This document shows, one piece after another, positions 6,184-13,150 of a DNA stretch of 13,150 bases; the stretch's first letter is position 1, and every line of letters starts with the position of its first letter. The stretch comes from Thermomicrobiales bacterium (GTDB lineage Bacteria; Chloroflexota; Chloroflexia; Thermomicrobiales; UBA6265). Both the position numbers and the translations under genes were made by a program. Location of the stretch: positions 1 through 13,150 of the forward strand of contig JAUJMG010000084.1 in NCBI GenBank assembly GCA_030446955.1. Reading direction: 5' to 3'. The notes beneath the pieces were generated by a model, which saw only the letters and a program-made list of their open reading frames with translations, was not told where the DNA came from and ran no database searches.

Positions 6184-7641
6184 CTATGTCCCCAACCGCC
6201 GGAAGTGGACGAGATTTGTTCTCCCGGAAACCCGCAACATCGGGAGCGAACCGACAATCAGCGCGTACTCGTCCGGCGTCGCCAGGCCGGCGTCGATAAT
6301 CGCCTTGCCAGCCTCCCGGAACATCTTGTCCGGATCCTCTTCGATCGGCACCGTGAGCGCTCGGACTCCCCAGACCAGATTCAAGCGCCGGGCCACCGCC
6401 TCGTCCGTGGCGACAGCGATGATTGGCGGCTGGGGCCGGTACTTCGCAATGCGACGGGCTGCGGAGCCCGCGAGCGTAAAGACGACGATGTGCCCGGTCG
6501 GGGTCTGATCAGACAGGGCATAAGCCGCCCGCGCGATCGCGTCGGCAAACGCCAATCCAGCGTCCCTGCTCGTCCCAGGCAACGGCTTGGCGGCCGATTC
6601 ACTCCGGATGGGTCCGTCTTTCTCCGCCTCCCGGATGATCCGGTCCATCGTCTGAACCGCCTCTACCGGGTAGCGCCCCATCGCGGTCTCGGCTGACAGC
6701 ATCACCGCGTCAGTCCCGTCCCAGACCGCGTTCGCGACATCACTCGTCTCGGCCCGGGTCGCGACCGGCTGGGTAATCATCGACTCCAGCATCTGCGTAG
6801 CCGTGATCACCGGTAACCCAAGTTGGTTGGCGACCCCAATGATCTCCTTCTGTGCCCGAGGCACCCGCTCCGGCGGCAGCTGGACCCCAAGATCCCCCCG
6901 CGCGACCATCACCGCGTCTGCCTGGGAAGCGATATCGCGCACATTCGCCAGTGCCTCTGGTCGCTCGATCTTGGCGATGAGCCCTGGCGTCTGCGAGCCG
7001 TAGGCGCCGGCGGTACCCCGCGCCAGCACCAGATCACTAGCCTCGTTGACGAAGCTCAGTCCAAGGTAATCGACGCCCTGGCCGACGGCGAACGCGACGT
7101 CACCGCGGTCGGTCTCCGTGAGCGCACCGCCCCGGATCGGCGCCCCAGGCAGTGTGACGCCCTGCCGGCTGTTGAGCAGACCGCCGCGACCAACGATGCA
7201 GGTGGCTACCCCATTACCTACCCGCTCGACGAGCAGCTCAATCAACCCGTCGGAGATCAACAGCCGCGACCCGGGCTGGATGACGTCCAGCAGGCGGTCG
7301 TACCCGACCCCGATCCGCCCGGCGCTGGTCGGCACGGCCTCTGGCACCACCTCAACCATGCTGCCCCGCGCGACGGGAACTGGATCGCCACTCTCCAACT
7401 TCCCGGTCCGGATCTTCAGCCCCTGCAGGTCGAACAGCACCGGCACCAGCCGTCCAAGATCCTGCGACGCCGCCCGGACATCCTCAATCAAGCGGGCACG
7501 GTCGTCACTTGTGCCATGCGCCGCATTGATACGGGCCACGTCCACGCCCGCTTCCAAGAGCTCGCGCACGGTGTCCCGGCCGGCCACCGCCGGTCCCAGG
7601 GTAGCCACAATCTTGACCCGTCGATCGGCATACGTACCCAA
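6184..7641 (-). CDS. pyk: Pyruvate kinase, potassium-independent type by motif
   Basis: Cytoplasmic enzyme transferring phosphate from phosphoenolpyruvate to ADP, the last step of glycolysis; 485 aa, normal length. Seen: VKIVATLGP (9-17), ARINAAHG (36-43), DLQGLKIRTG (71-80), the catalytic Lys224 in IAKIERPEA, MVARGDLGVQ (Mg/PEP site), ITATQMLESM, then AETSDVANAVWDGTDAVMLSAETAMGRYP and a C-terminal domain ending VSGRTNLVHF. The residue equivalent to Glu117 of rabbit muscle enzyme is Lys76, with Leu72 and Gln73 at positions 113-114. This is the known signature of K+-independent kinases. Ala41 also replaces the K+-ligand Ser of NFSHG, and Leu75 the usual Pro. The start is TTG at 7641, since GGAGG lies 6 nt upstream and no other start codon lies between it and the conserved first strand. 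It is upstream of the M24 peptidase gene on the same strand. Confidence 0.95.
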   Translation of the reverse strand: MGTYADRRVKIVATLGPAVAGRDTVRELLEAGVDVARINAAHGTSDDRARLIEDVRAASQDLGRLVPVLFDLQGLKIRTGKLESGDPVPVARGSMVEVVPEAVPTSAGRIGVGYDRLLDVIQPGSRLLISDGLIELLVERVGNGVATCIVGRGGLLNSRQGVTLPGAPIRGGALTETDRGDVAFAVGQGVDYLGLSFVNEASDLVLARGTAGAYGSQTPGLIAKIERPEALANVRDIASQADAVMVARGDLGVQLPPERVPRAQKEIIGVANQLGLPVITATQMLESMITQPVATRAETSDVANAVWDGTDAVMLSAETAMGRYPVEAVQTMDRIIREAEKDGPIRSESAAKPLPGTSRDAGLAFADAIARAAYALSDQTPTGHIVVFTLAGSAARRIAKYRPQPPIIAVATDEAVARRLNLVWGVRALTVPIEEDPDKMFREAGKAIIDAGLATPDEYALIVGSLPMLRVSGRTNLVHFRRLGT

Positions 7642-7647
7642 CTTTCG

Positions 7648-7652
7648 CCTCC
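7648..7652 (-). promoter_or_regulatory. Strong ribosome binding site supporting the TTG start of pyk
   Basis: GGAGG on the minus strand lies 6 nt before TTG 7641. The first conserved pyruvate kinase strand begins eight residues after that TTG, so an internal start would remove part of the barrel. Confidence 0.7.
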
Positions 7653-7780
7653 GATAAAGCCCCGCGCCTCAAATGGTGATGGCAGAAAACGCTGATACCC
7701 CGCGCGGCCCTTCTTCCATCACTTGCCCGACATCGATGGCCCGCCGCCGGCGGAGACAGCGGTCGCCACGTTGAGGCAGT

Positions 7781-7818
7781 CTAAGTGTTGCTCGCTTAGC
7801 CGCGTCTCTCCACGCGGC
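7781..7818. repeat. Two adjacent hairpins upstream of pyk
   Basis: CTAAG (7781-7785) and CTTAG (7795-7799) form a 5-bp stem with a 9-nt loop. Immediately next, GCCGCGT (7799-7805) and ACGCGGC (7812-7818) form a perfect 7-bp stem with a 6-nt loop. They lie about 140-180 nt upstream of the pyk start and about 275 nt after the Vgb-like stop. A terminator, leader structure or operator are all possible; no T-run follows. Confidence 0.35.
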
Positions 7819-8092
7819 ACGTGTTCATTCCATCCTACCAACGCCAGTCCGGTTCGACATGTTTCACGGCCGTCGTCGGCGCCACCAGGAGGAACAAGAA
7901 CGCGGAGCGGAACAACCTCGGCCTCCAGGTTTCCTCTCTTGACAAGGGACGCGCGCACCCTCCTTTGGGGCAGACGATAGCCATGCCCCTTCTGCTGCCG
8001 AGGCCAGTTCACCGAGCGGACGCGAGAGGTCCCTGGCGTTTCATGGCTCCCGATATCCCGTTCGGCTGCTCATACCAGGAGTGACAACGGCG

Positions 8093-9121
8093 CTAGCAAG
8101 TGGTGCGTACCACCACAAGCTTGTCCGCTCCGGACTCTGCTCCCCAGACTTCACCTGGGCGACCGTGAATCTGACGGACTCGAGCCCCTTCATCCGGAAG
8201 GGGAAGGGAGACAAACTGCTCCGTGGTCGGGTCGAACCGAACCAAGGCATTGGCGGCAAAGTCGCTCAGCCAAACATCGTCCCGATCGTCAACGTAGACG
8301 GCGTAGGCCTGGGGCGCCTCACCCGGCAACCTCCACTCTGTCCATGCCTGCCTAGCCGGGTCGAAGCGGGCCACCTGTCCGGCGTTCCACTCGCTGATCC
8401 AGAGCACACCCATCGAGTCCGCCCAGACCCGCCGCACCCCCTGCCCTGGCGTTGGAGGGTCCAGTTCCTCCACATGAAAGCCGTCGCCGCTTTGCTTGAT
8501 ATGTCCAAGGTAATTTCCGGCCAAAGAGACGAAGTAGATCGCTCCATCCGGCGTCCCGGTAATGCCGTAGGGGCCCCGCCCTCTCGGTGCCTCAATCACC
8601 TCAACCGCCGGATGCTCCGCGCTTGGGTCGAGCCGTCCAACGACACCGTTCTGACCGGTGAACCAGAGGACCCCTTCCGTATCGAACGCGGCAGTGTTGA
8701 GATTGGCGTTCTCGCCGGGGAGCGGGTACGCGGTCACTTCCCGGGACTCCTCGTCCACCCGCACGATCGCATTGAGCCCGGAGTCGGTCGCCCACGCCGC
8801 ACCGTCCGGCCCGACAATCACCCCGTGAGGGGAGGAGCCACTGCCAAGCGGAATGGTCTCGACCTTGCCCGTCACCGGATCCAGCAGTCCGAGAGCGCCG
8901 GTCGCTTGCGCCGTGTACCAGACCCGCTTCCCGTCGGCCGCGGGCGCCACGTCGTGCGGGTGCTCGCCGGTCGGCACGGGGTACGTTTCCATCTCCAGGC
9001 ACGATTCCGGCGCCGTCTCGGTAGGAGTGGAGGGTGAGGCTCCGAGGGTGTGTGACGAGCCCGCCATTAGGAGCGCCACCGCGACCAGTGACAGCGAACG
9101 CCAATGCCACAGTTGATGCAT
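8093..9121 (-). CDS. Secreted Vgb-like (streptogramin lyase-fold) beta-propeller protein
   Basis: Predicted exported protein, 342 aa. It has a Sec signal peptide (basic MHQLWHWR, hydrophobic core LSLVAVALLMAG, cleavage near residue 28; no lipobox Cys) and then repeated propeller blades of about 40 residues. Typical blade motifs are HPHDVAPAADG...VWYTAQATGALGLLDP, SPHGVIVGPDG, WFTGQNGVVGRLDP, GPYGITGTPDG and LWISEWNAGQVARFDP. The family includes virginiamycin B lyase, which linearises type B streptogramins, but the residues the S. aureus enzyme needs (His228, Glu268, His270, Glu284) are not evident: aligned positions hold Gln or Arg where His is expected. A resistance role is therefore unlikely; an extracytoplasmic binding or sensing role is possible. 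ATG 9121 follows GGAGGG by 6 nt. Gaps of 243 and 451 bp to its neighbours suggest a separate transcript. Confidence 0.85.
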   Translation of the reverse strand: MHQLWHWRSLSLVAVALLMAGSSHTLGASPSTPTETAPESCLEMETYPVPTGEHPHDVAPAADGKRVWYTAQATGALGLLDPVTGKVETIPLGSGSSPHGVIVGPDGAAWATDSGLNAIVRVDEESREVTAYPLPGENANLNTAAFDTEGVLWFTGQNGVVGRLDPSAEHPAVEVIEAPRGRGPYGITGTPDGAIYFVSLAGNYLGHIKQSGDGFHVEELDPPTPGQGVRRVWADSMGVLWISEWNAGQVARFDPARQAWTEWRLPGEAPQAYAVYVDDRDDVWLSDFAANALVRFDPTTEQFVSLPLPDEGARVRQIHGRPGEVWGAESGADKLVVVRTTC

Positions 9122-9364
9122 AAGAATCCCTCCGGGATGGAACAGCGCAAGTCAGTGGCGTCGGCTCTACCGAAGTCTACGCGTGGACATTCCGGTCAGA
9201 TGGCCGTCATCAAGGCAAGCCACCATGGTTGGCGTTACCGTCCTGCGCCGTGAGAAGGCTTCCACAAGCGTTGTCGGCACGGCCCGATTGCCACGCCGGT
9301 CGGAATCGGTCTGACAACCTCCCCCGGATCGCTCGCGAAACACGGGTGGTCGAGCAGCGCCCGG
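9122..9364. other. Intergenic region between rbsD and the Vgb-like gene
   Basis: 243 bp containing the ribosome binding site of the Vgb-like gene (GGAGGG, minus strand, 9128-9133). Frames open on the minus strand here overlap rbsD and have no coding support. I see no clear terminator after rbsD and no convincing promoter. Confidence 0.4.
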
Positions 9365-9760
9365 TTAAAACGTGACCCCGCTCCTGAGAATGATGTTCGC
9401 GTAGGGAGTGGTCTCCCCGGTCCTGACGACCGCACGGGCGAGCTCCGATGTCTTCTTCAGCGCCTGGTGGGACACCCACATCACCTCAGCGCCTGGAAAG
9501 AGGGGCAGCAGGTCGTCGGCCAGGGAGTCGCGCCGCTCTCGTGTCTCCTCCGCCAGCATGACGCCCTCGACCTGTAGCTCCGTCGCGATCGCCTGAACCA
9601 CGTCCAGCAGCGCCGGCAACCCCGCAGTCACAGCGAGGTCCACACAGGGGACACCCGGCGGAACCGGTAGCCCGGCGTCTCCCACCACGAGTAGATCGGT
9701 GTGCCCCATCGTCGCGATGGTCATGGCCAGCCGCCGATTCAGAATTCCCGCCTTCTTCAT
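9365..9760 (-). CDS. rbsD: D-ribose pyranase (RbsD)
   Basis: Cytoplasmic mutarotase-like enzyme interconverting beta-pyranose and furanose forms of D-ribose so that ribokinase can use the sugar; the related FucU acts on fucose. The protein has exactly the family length of 131 aa and all known catalytic positions: His20 in MGHTD, Asp28 in GDAGLPVP, His98 in VSHQALKK, and Tyr120 and Asn122 in TPYANIIL. The N-terminus MKKAGILNRRL and the C-terminus ending SGVTF are also typical. ATG 9760 has only a modest ribosome binding site (AGGGGG, 4 nt upstream). It starts 19 bp after the stop of the FtsX-like permease, so co-transcription or translational coupling is likely. No rbsABC importer or rbsK is adjacent; the only sugar kinase in the window is the distant PfkB protein. 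Confidence 0.95.
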   Translation of the reverse strand: MKKAGILNRRLAMTIATMGHTDLLVVGDAGLPVPPGVPCVDLAVTAGLPALLDVVQAIATELQVEGVMLAEETRERRDSLADDLLPLFPGAEVMWVSHQALKKTSELARAVVRTGETTPYANIILRSGVTF

Positions 9761-9779
9761 GGCGCCCCCTGTCCGATGT

Positions 9780-12770
9780 CTACTCGTATCGAAGCGCTTC
9801 GGCCGGGGCGAGCTTGGATGCCTGGCGGGCAGGAATCCATGTCATCAGTAATGCTGCCACGACCGTGACCATGAGGATAACCAGCACTATTGTCCATGGG
9901 ATCACGAACTCGGCCTCGGCGGACGCGAACTCCTCGCTCGTAAAGAGGTTGCGGGCCAGCCAGAGCCCGAGGATGGTCCCAGAAAGAACACCGAGTCCGA
10001 CGACGAAGGCCGTCTCGATCAGGAACGAGAGCGAGACGAGCGACCGCTGGTAGCCCAGTGCCCGCAGCATCCCGATCTGTTGGCGCCGTTCCACCACCGA
10101 TCGGAACGCGATCACGCCCACTGCGGCAATTCCGACGATCAGCCCCAGTCCCATGAATCCCTGGATGATGTACAGGAAGATGCTGGACTGCCGCTGCTGG
10201 TCCTCTAACTCGTCTCGAATGGACGTAGATTGCACACCGTTGCTGAGCAGCGCCGCCTCGATCGCTTTCGCAGTCGGCTCAGCTTGCCCGGAGTCGGCCA
10301 GCCGCGTGAAGTAGGATGTAAAGACCGGTTTCGGAAAGATCTGCTGAACCGTCGCCTGGTTCGCGTAGACGCCAAACAGGCTGCTGATCTTGCTATTGAT
10401 GACCCCGATGACCTTCAACGGCACCGGCTGTCCGGTCTCCGGGTTCTCAACTTCAATCGAAACCGGGGCAAAGGTCTCGTCGGTTTGAGCAAGCCCCTCC
10501 AGGGCGAACCGGTCCGGATCGGCGCCTCCAAACGGGCCATCATCCGCCGGCAGCGCATTGATATCGACCACTGCCGCAGTGGGGTCGGTCCTCAGCGCCT
10601 CCAGGATCGCCGCGTCGTCGATGTATCCCTCGGCCCGCTGTTGGAACGTGATCTCACTCTCCTCAATGAAGACGGCGTCCATGCCCCGCAGCACGTAGGT
10701 CTTCCAGTCGTCGGTCCCCGCCAGCCTCAGGCCACTCTGGAAGTTAGCGGTGGTGACCGAGCCGGTTGTTTGGAAGCCGGACGTATCAACCTGCTTGGCT
10801 GCAAGCGCGGCCTGGAAATCCTCGATGGGGTTGGCACTGGCGGCGTCGGTCCGCACGTCCCAGCCGGCATTGGCCTCGTCACCGAGAAAGAGGTTCACGA
10901 AGTTTTGGTTGATGGTTGAGAACATCACCAGCGAGAAGACGATCAAGGAGAACATGGCGATCGTCAGCCCGGTCCGGCCCTTGGACGCGCCAGGGTAGGC
11001 GATCGCGGTCCGCACGGCCGGCAGCTTGGACTGGAACAATGAGCCAAAGCGCGAGACCCCGGCCAGGAGGAGGTCCAGATTGTTCACGATCAGGATGGTG
11101 GCACCGAGGACCATGAAGACCCCGGACAGGAAAAACATCTCAAAGTTGCCGTCCAGCGTGCCGAACAGTCGCTCCGCGGTGTCGGACGGTAACAACCACA
11201 GCGTCAGCAGGTAGAGCCCGGCGACCGTGAAGATGGGACGGCTCCGGATGCCGAAGAAGCGGAGGATGAGCGCCACACCAAACGGCAGCAGGCTCATCCC
11301 AGCGTAGAAGAGGAACGCGGACTCGACCGCCTTGCCTTGCCACGTGGCAAGCGAGCCAACGAGCAGGAGCAGCCCCGCCCAGAGCAGGGGCAGCTTCTTC
11401 CGCTTCGGTGAGGAGACGTCGGGGATGTCCCGCACGGCGGCGACGATGTTAAGGCGGCTGATCTTCCAGGAGGAGCCGACCACCGCCAGGAAGGTGATCA
11501 CGACCCCAAGGCAGTAGGCCACGACCAGCGACCGCGGAGTGACACGGGCCTCAATCGCCAGCCCAAAGTCACCGAACAGCGTGTTGAGCCCCGCCGCGAT
11601 TCCATACGCCGCCGCCACCCCGAGTGCCGCCCCGACGAGCCCGGCTAAAACCGCATAGCCGCTTCCCTCCGAGACAAACTGCTGGATTAACTGTCGACGC
11701 TGCGTGCCGACCGCGCGAGCCATGCCCATCTCCGGACGCCGCTCCGCCGCCAACATCGTGAAGATCAACACGATGAGGAGGATGCCGGCACCGATCGAGA
11801 AGAGCCCCAGGATCAGGAAGAGCCCGGTGAAGATCTGAGCAAACTGCTTCGAGAGGTCGATCGAGTTTCTCTTGATCGGGTCGACGCCCAGGTCCTGGCC
11901 GGCCAAGGTCTGCTTCAGCTTGGCGACCACCGCATCCGTCTCGTCCAAACCATCCCGGACCCCGCCCCGGTTAGACACGGCGACGAGGGTGACCTTGCCC
12001 TCCTGCCCCGTCGCCGTCTGAAGGCGATCAAGCGGGACCACCATCCCTGGGTTGATGGGGTCGAACCGCCCGCTCAGCGGTGAATCGACCGCAATCCCGG
12101 CTACTGTCAGTGGAAGGGGGCGGTTCCCATAGAAGATCGTGATCTTGTCCCCGACTACAGCATCCAGCTTTTCCGCGGCAGTCTCGCTCAGCACCACACT
12201 GTCCACGGGGGTTGCCGCCAAGTCGATAGACTGGCCATCCACGCTCTGGAGACCGCCAACGGTCGTCAGCCGGCTGACGTCGATGCCGACAAGGTTGGTC
12301 TGTGGCTCGCCCTGTCCGGATCGCTCGATGACCACCGGCACTGTTTCCACCAGCACCGGCATTACCCCATCGACGAGCGGGTCGCCGGCGAACGCTTGCT
12401 CGATCTGCTCCACGACGGATTGGTCGAAGCGCGCGCTGAAACCTGAGTTGACGTTTCCCTCACCGTCGCTGGCCTTGCTGTAGACGACGAGCTCGTCCAC
12501 CTCACCCAGCTGTCGGTAGGTCTCGGAGGTCGCCGAGTAGTCGATGGTGTCGCCGGTCCCTAACGCCGCCGCGATGATCAGGGTCGAGAGCATCAGCCCA
12601 ACCACGACCAGCGTCGTCTGCGCTCGCCGCCGGGGAATGTTCCGTACCCCCAGCTTGAAGATCACTGGGCGGCGCCACGCCACCCAGGCCACTGAGAGCA
12701 GGCAGACCGCCAGCAGCGCCAGGAGCACCAGCATAATGATCGTCATCGGGACGCCGAAAATCTCGTTCAC
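9780..12770 (-). CDS. FtsX-like/MacB-type ABC transporter permease
   Basis: Large inner-membrane protein of 996 aa, probably the permease of a MacB/LolCDE-like ABC system that does mechanical work across the membrane. Two N-terminal hydrophobic segments (about 9-32 and 52-72) are followed by an extracytoplasmic domain to about 310. A first FtsX core follows with the cytoplasmic signature ERRPEMGMARAVGTQRRQL near 343. Several more membrane segments fill about 460-620, then a second extracytoplasmic domain to about 850, and a second FtsX core with ERRQQIGMLRALGYQRSLV near 892. The end, WIPARQASKLAPAEALRYE, is typical. The duplicated core suggests one chain may form the whole membrane part. The start is GTG 12770, with GAGGGG 6 nt upstream. 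The ATPase gene ends 249 bp upstream on the same strand and rbsD starts 19 bp downstream. The transported or extracted substrate is unknown. Confidence 0.92.
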   Translation of the reverse strand: MNEIFGVPMTIIMLVLLALLAVCLLSVAWVAWRRPVIFKLGVRNIPRRRAQTTLVVVGLMLSTLIIAAALGTGDTIDYSATSETYRQLGEVDELVVYSKASDGEGNVNSGFSARFDQSVVEQIEQAFAGDPLVDGVMPVLVETVPVVIERSGQGEPQTNLVGIDVSRLTTVGGLQSVDGQSIDLAATPVDSVVLSETAAEKLDAVVGDKITIFYGNRPLPLTVAGIAVDSPLSGRFDPINPGMVVPLDRLQTATGQEGKVTLVAVSNRGGVRDGLDETDAVVAKLKQTLAGQDLGVDPIKRNSIDLSKQFAQIFTGLFLILGLFSIGAGILLIVLIFTMLAAERRPEMGMARAVGTQRRQLIQQFVSEGSGYAVLAGLVGAALGVAAAYGIAAGLNTLFGDFGLAIEARVTPRSLVVAYCLGVVITFLAVVGSSWKISRLNIVAAVRDIPDVSSPKRKKLPLLWAGLLLLVGSLATWQGKAVESAFLFYAGMSLLPFGVALILRFFGIRSRPIFTVAGLYLLTLWLLPSDTAERLFGTLDGNFEMFFLSGVFMVLGATILIVNNLDLLLAGVSRFGSLFQSKLPAVRTAIAYPGASKGRTGLTIAMFSLIVFSLVMFSTINQNFVNLFLGDEANAGWDVRTDAASANPIEDFQAALAAKQVDTSGFQTTGSVTTANFQSGLRLAGTDDWKTYVLRGMDAVFIEESEITFQQRAEGYIDDAAILEALRTDPTAAVVDINALPADDGPFGGADPDRFALEGLAQTDETFAPVSIEVENPETGQPVPLKVIGVINSKISSLFGVYANQATVQQIFPKPVFTSYFTRLADSGQAEPTAKAIEAALLSNGVQSTSIRDELEDQQRQSSIFLYIIQGFMGLGLIVGIAAVGVIAFRSVVERRQQIGMLRALGYQRSLVSLSFLIETAFVVGLGVLSGTILGLWLARNLFTSEEFASAEAEFVIPWTIVLVILMVTVVAALLMTWIPARQASKLAPAEALRYE

Positions 12771-12841
12771 GACTCACCCCTCACCTGGCCAGCAACTCCA
12801 GCGGCCACTCCCGTCGGGTAACCGCCATCCCGAAAGGCCCT

Positions 12842-12855
12842 CGCGGCTAACCGCG
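12842..12855. repeat. Perfect short hairpin in the ATPase-permease spacer
   Basis: CGCGG (12842-12846) and CCGCG (12851-12855) pair around the 4-nt loop CTAA. It lies about 70 nt upstream of the permease start, in its leader or promoter area. No T-run follows, so a pausing or stabilising hairpin is more likely than a terminator. Confidence 0.35.
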
Positions 12856-12903
12856 TGAGCTTCAGGCGATTGAGCGCCGGTTGGGACCAGGAAGCACGAA
12901 TCT

Positions 12904-12939
12904 TCGACGGTTAGCGACTCTTCCGTCCCATCCCGTCGA
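12904..12939. repeat. 7-bp inverted repeat with a 22-bp spacer
   Basis: TCGACGG (12904-12910) and CCGTCGA (12933-12939) are perfect inverted arms. It may be an operator for the permease gene, though arms this short in GC-rich DNA can be chance. Confidence 0.3.
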
Positions 12940-13019
12940 CTTGGCCCAGCATGGGGGATTATGGGCGGGTGCTGTCCGCGGCGATTGTACGTCGCCCGCC
13001 AATCAGCGGCATTGAGCGC

Positions 13020-13150
13020 CTAGTGACCGGCGCCCGCGACGGCCAGCGTTGCACCAAGCTCGGTCCGGGACATCGGCGAAGGAATCTCCTCCCCAACGAT
13101 GAGGCCGTCGCTCATCCGGATGATCCGGTCGCACAACGCCCCCACCCCCG
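13020..13150 (-). CDS. ABC transporter ATP-binding protein, C-terminal fragment (cut by window edge)
   Basis: Only the last 42 codons and part of another are in the window; the stop is TAG at 13022-13020. The visible sequence GALCDRIIRMSDGLIVGEE is the characteristic end of a LolD/MacB-type ATPase, in which the strand after the H-loop is followed by CDR(I/V)IRxxDG. A short tail ending AVAGAGH follows. Walker A, signature and Walker B motifs lie outside the window, so activity cannot be judged. It is on the same strand as the FtsX-like permease, which begins 249 bp later, and is presumably its partner. Confidence 0.8.
   Translation of the reverse strand, partial: GVGALCDRIIRMSDGLIVGEEIPSPMSRTELGATLAVAGAGH

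Larger units (their letters stand above)
7642..8092. other. Intergenic region between the Vgb-like gene and pyk
   Basis: I find no supportable gene in these 451 bp. Frames of about 85-97 codons are open on both strands (for example 7719-8012 minus, 7821-8084 plus), but they have no recognisable motif and no good ribosome binding site. The pyk promoter must lie here; I could not pick convincing hexamers. A consensus TTGACA occurs at 7939-7944 on the plus strand but has no -10 at proper distance and no plus-strand gene to serve. Two adjacent hairpins lie at 7781-7818. Confidence 0.5.
12771..13019. other. Spacer between ABC ATPase and permease genes
   Basis: 249 bp without a supportable gene, unusually long for an ATPase-permease pair. 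It holds a perfect hairpin CGCGG-CTAA-CCGCG at 12842-12855, a 7-bp inverted repeat TCGACGG/CCGTCGA at 12904-12910 and 12933-12939, and two possible minus-strand -10 hexamers, CATAAT (12963-12958) and TACAAT (12989-12984), neither with a clear -35. The permease may have its own promoter. Confidence 0.45.

Noticed and set aside
6823..7695. 290-codon plus-strand open frame opposite pyruvate kinase
   Set aside because: It is a shadow of the conserved pyk coding sequence.
7939..7944. Consensus -35 TTGACA on the plus strand
   Set aside because: No -10 at 16-18 bp and no plus-strand gene downstream.
7719..8012. 97-codon minus-strand open frame between the Vgb-like gene and pyk
   Set aside because: No good start signal, no recognisable motif, and competing frames of similar length on the other strand.
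8081..9037. 318-codon plus-strand open frame opposite the Vgb-like gene
   Set aside because: The minus-strand protein has a signal peptide, propeller blades and a good ribosome binding site; the plus frame is rich in Arg/Pro/Gly with no family pattern.
8093..9121. Streptogramin resistance gene vgb
   Set aside because: Key lyase residues appear absent and the protein is exported.
10230..10919. 229-codon plus-strand open frame inside the permease gene
   Set aside because: It is a shadow of the permease, without its own motifs or ribosome binding site.
1..13150. CRISPR array, tRNA/rRNA genes, insertion sequence ends or long direct repeats
   Set aside because: None was seen by reading both strands; no repeated spacer pattern, cloverleaf or transposase frame is present.

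Overview
This is a GC-rich bacterial window with good Shine-Dalgarno sites, several GTG/TTG starts and compact intergenic spaces. The gene mix (MacB/FtsX-type transporter, SnoaL-like cyclase, monomeric sarcosine-oxidase-like flavoenzyme, Vgb-like propeller) and the codon use would fit a Thermomicrobia/Chloroflexota chromosome. That placement is only an inference; Actinobacteriota or another high-GC phylum cannot be excluded. I see no rRNA, tRNA, CRISPR array, insertion sequence or phage gene.

Layout. 116-1081 (-) is a PfkB-family sugar kinase, divergent from a class II aldolase at 1386-2228 (+); they share a 304-bp spacer with a perfect 10-bp inverted repeat. 2246-2683 (-) is a SnoaL-like protein, divergent from a monomeric sarcosine oxidase/N-methyl amino acid oxidase homologue at 2823-3998 (+). 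4198-4575 (+) is an unrecognised small protein. The rest lies on the minus strand. It runs from an ABC ATPase cut by the window edge (13020-13150), to a 996-aa FtsX-like permease, an RbsD ribose pyranase, a secreted Vgb-like beta-propeller, a pyruvate kinase carrying the K+-independent signature, and an M24 Xaa-Pro peptidase at 4708-5871.

How the genes may work together. The kinase and aldolase form a plausible 'phosphorylate, then cleave' sugar pair whose triose products would feed glycolysis, where the pyruvate kinase acts. RbsD interconverts pyranose and furanose forms of an aldose and lies 19 bp after the permease gene, so it is probably co-transcribed with a macrolide/lipoprotein-exporter-type ABC system; no ribose importer is visible. 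The flavin oxidase and the metallopeptidase look like amine and peptide catabolism.

No clearly novel multi-gene system is visible. The more interesting points are the potassium-site substitutions in the pyruvate kinase, the stacked palindromes before the M24 peptidase gene, the Vgb-like protein lacking the lyase residues, motif deviations in the PfkB kinase and the oxidase, and the orphan rbsD.
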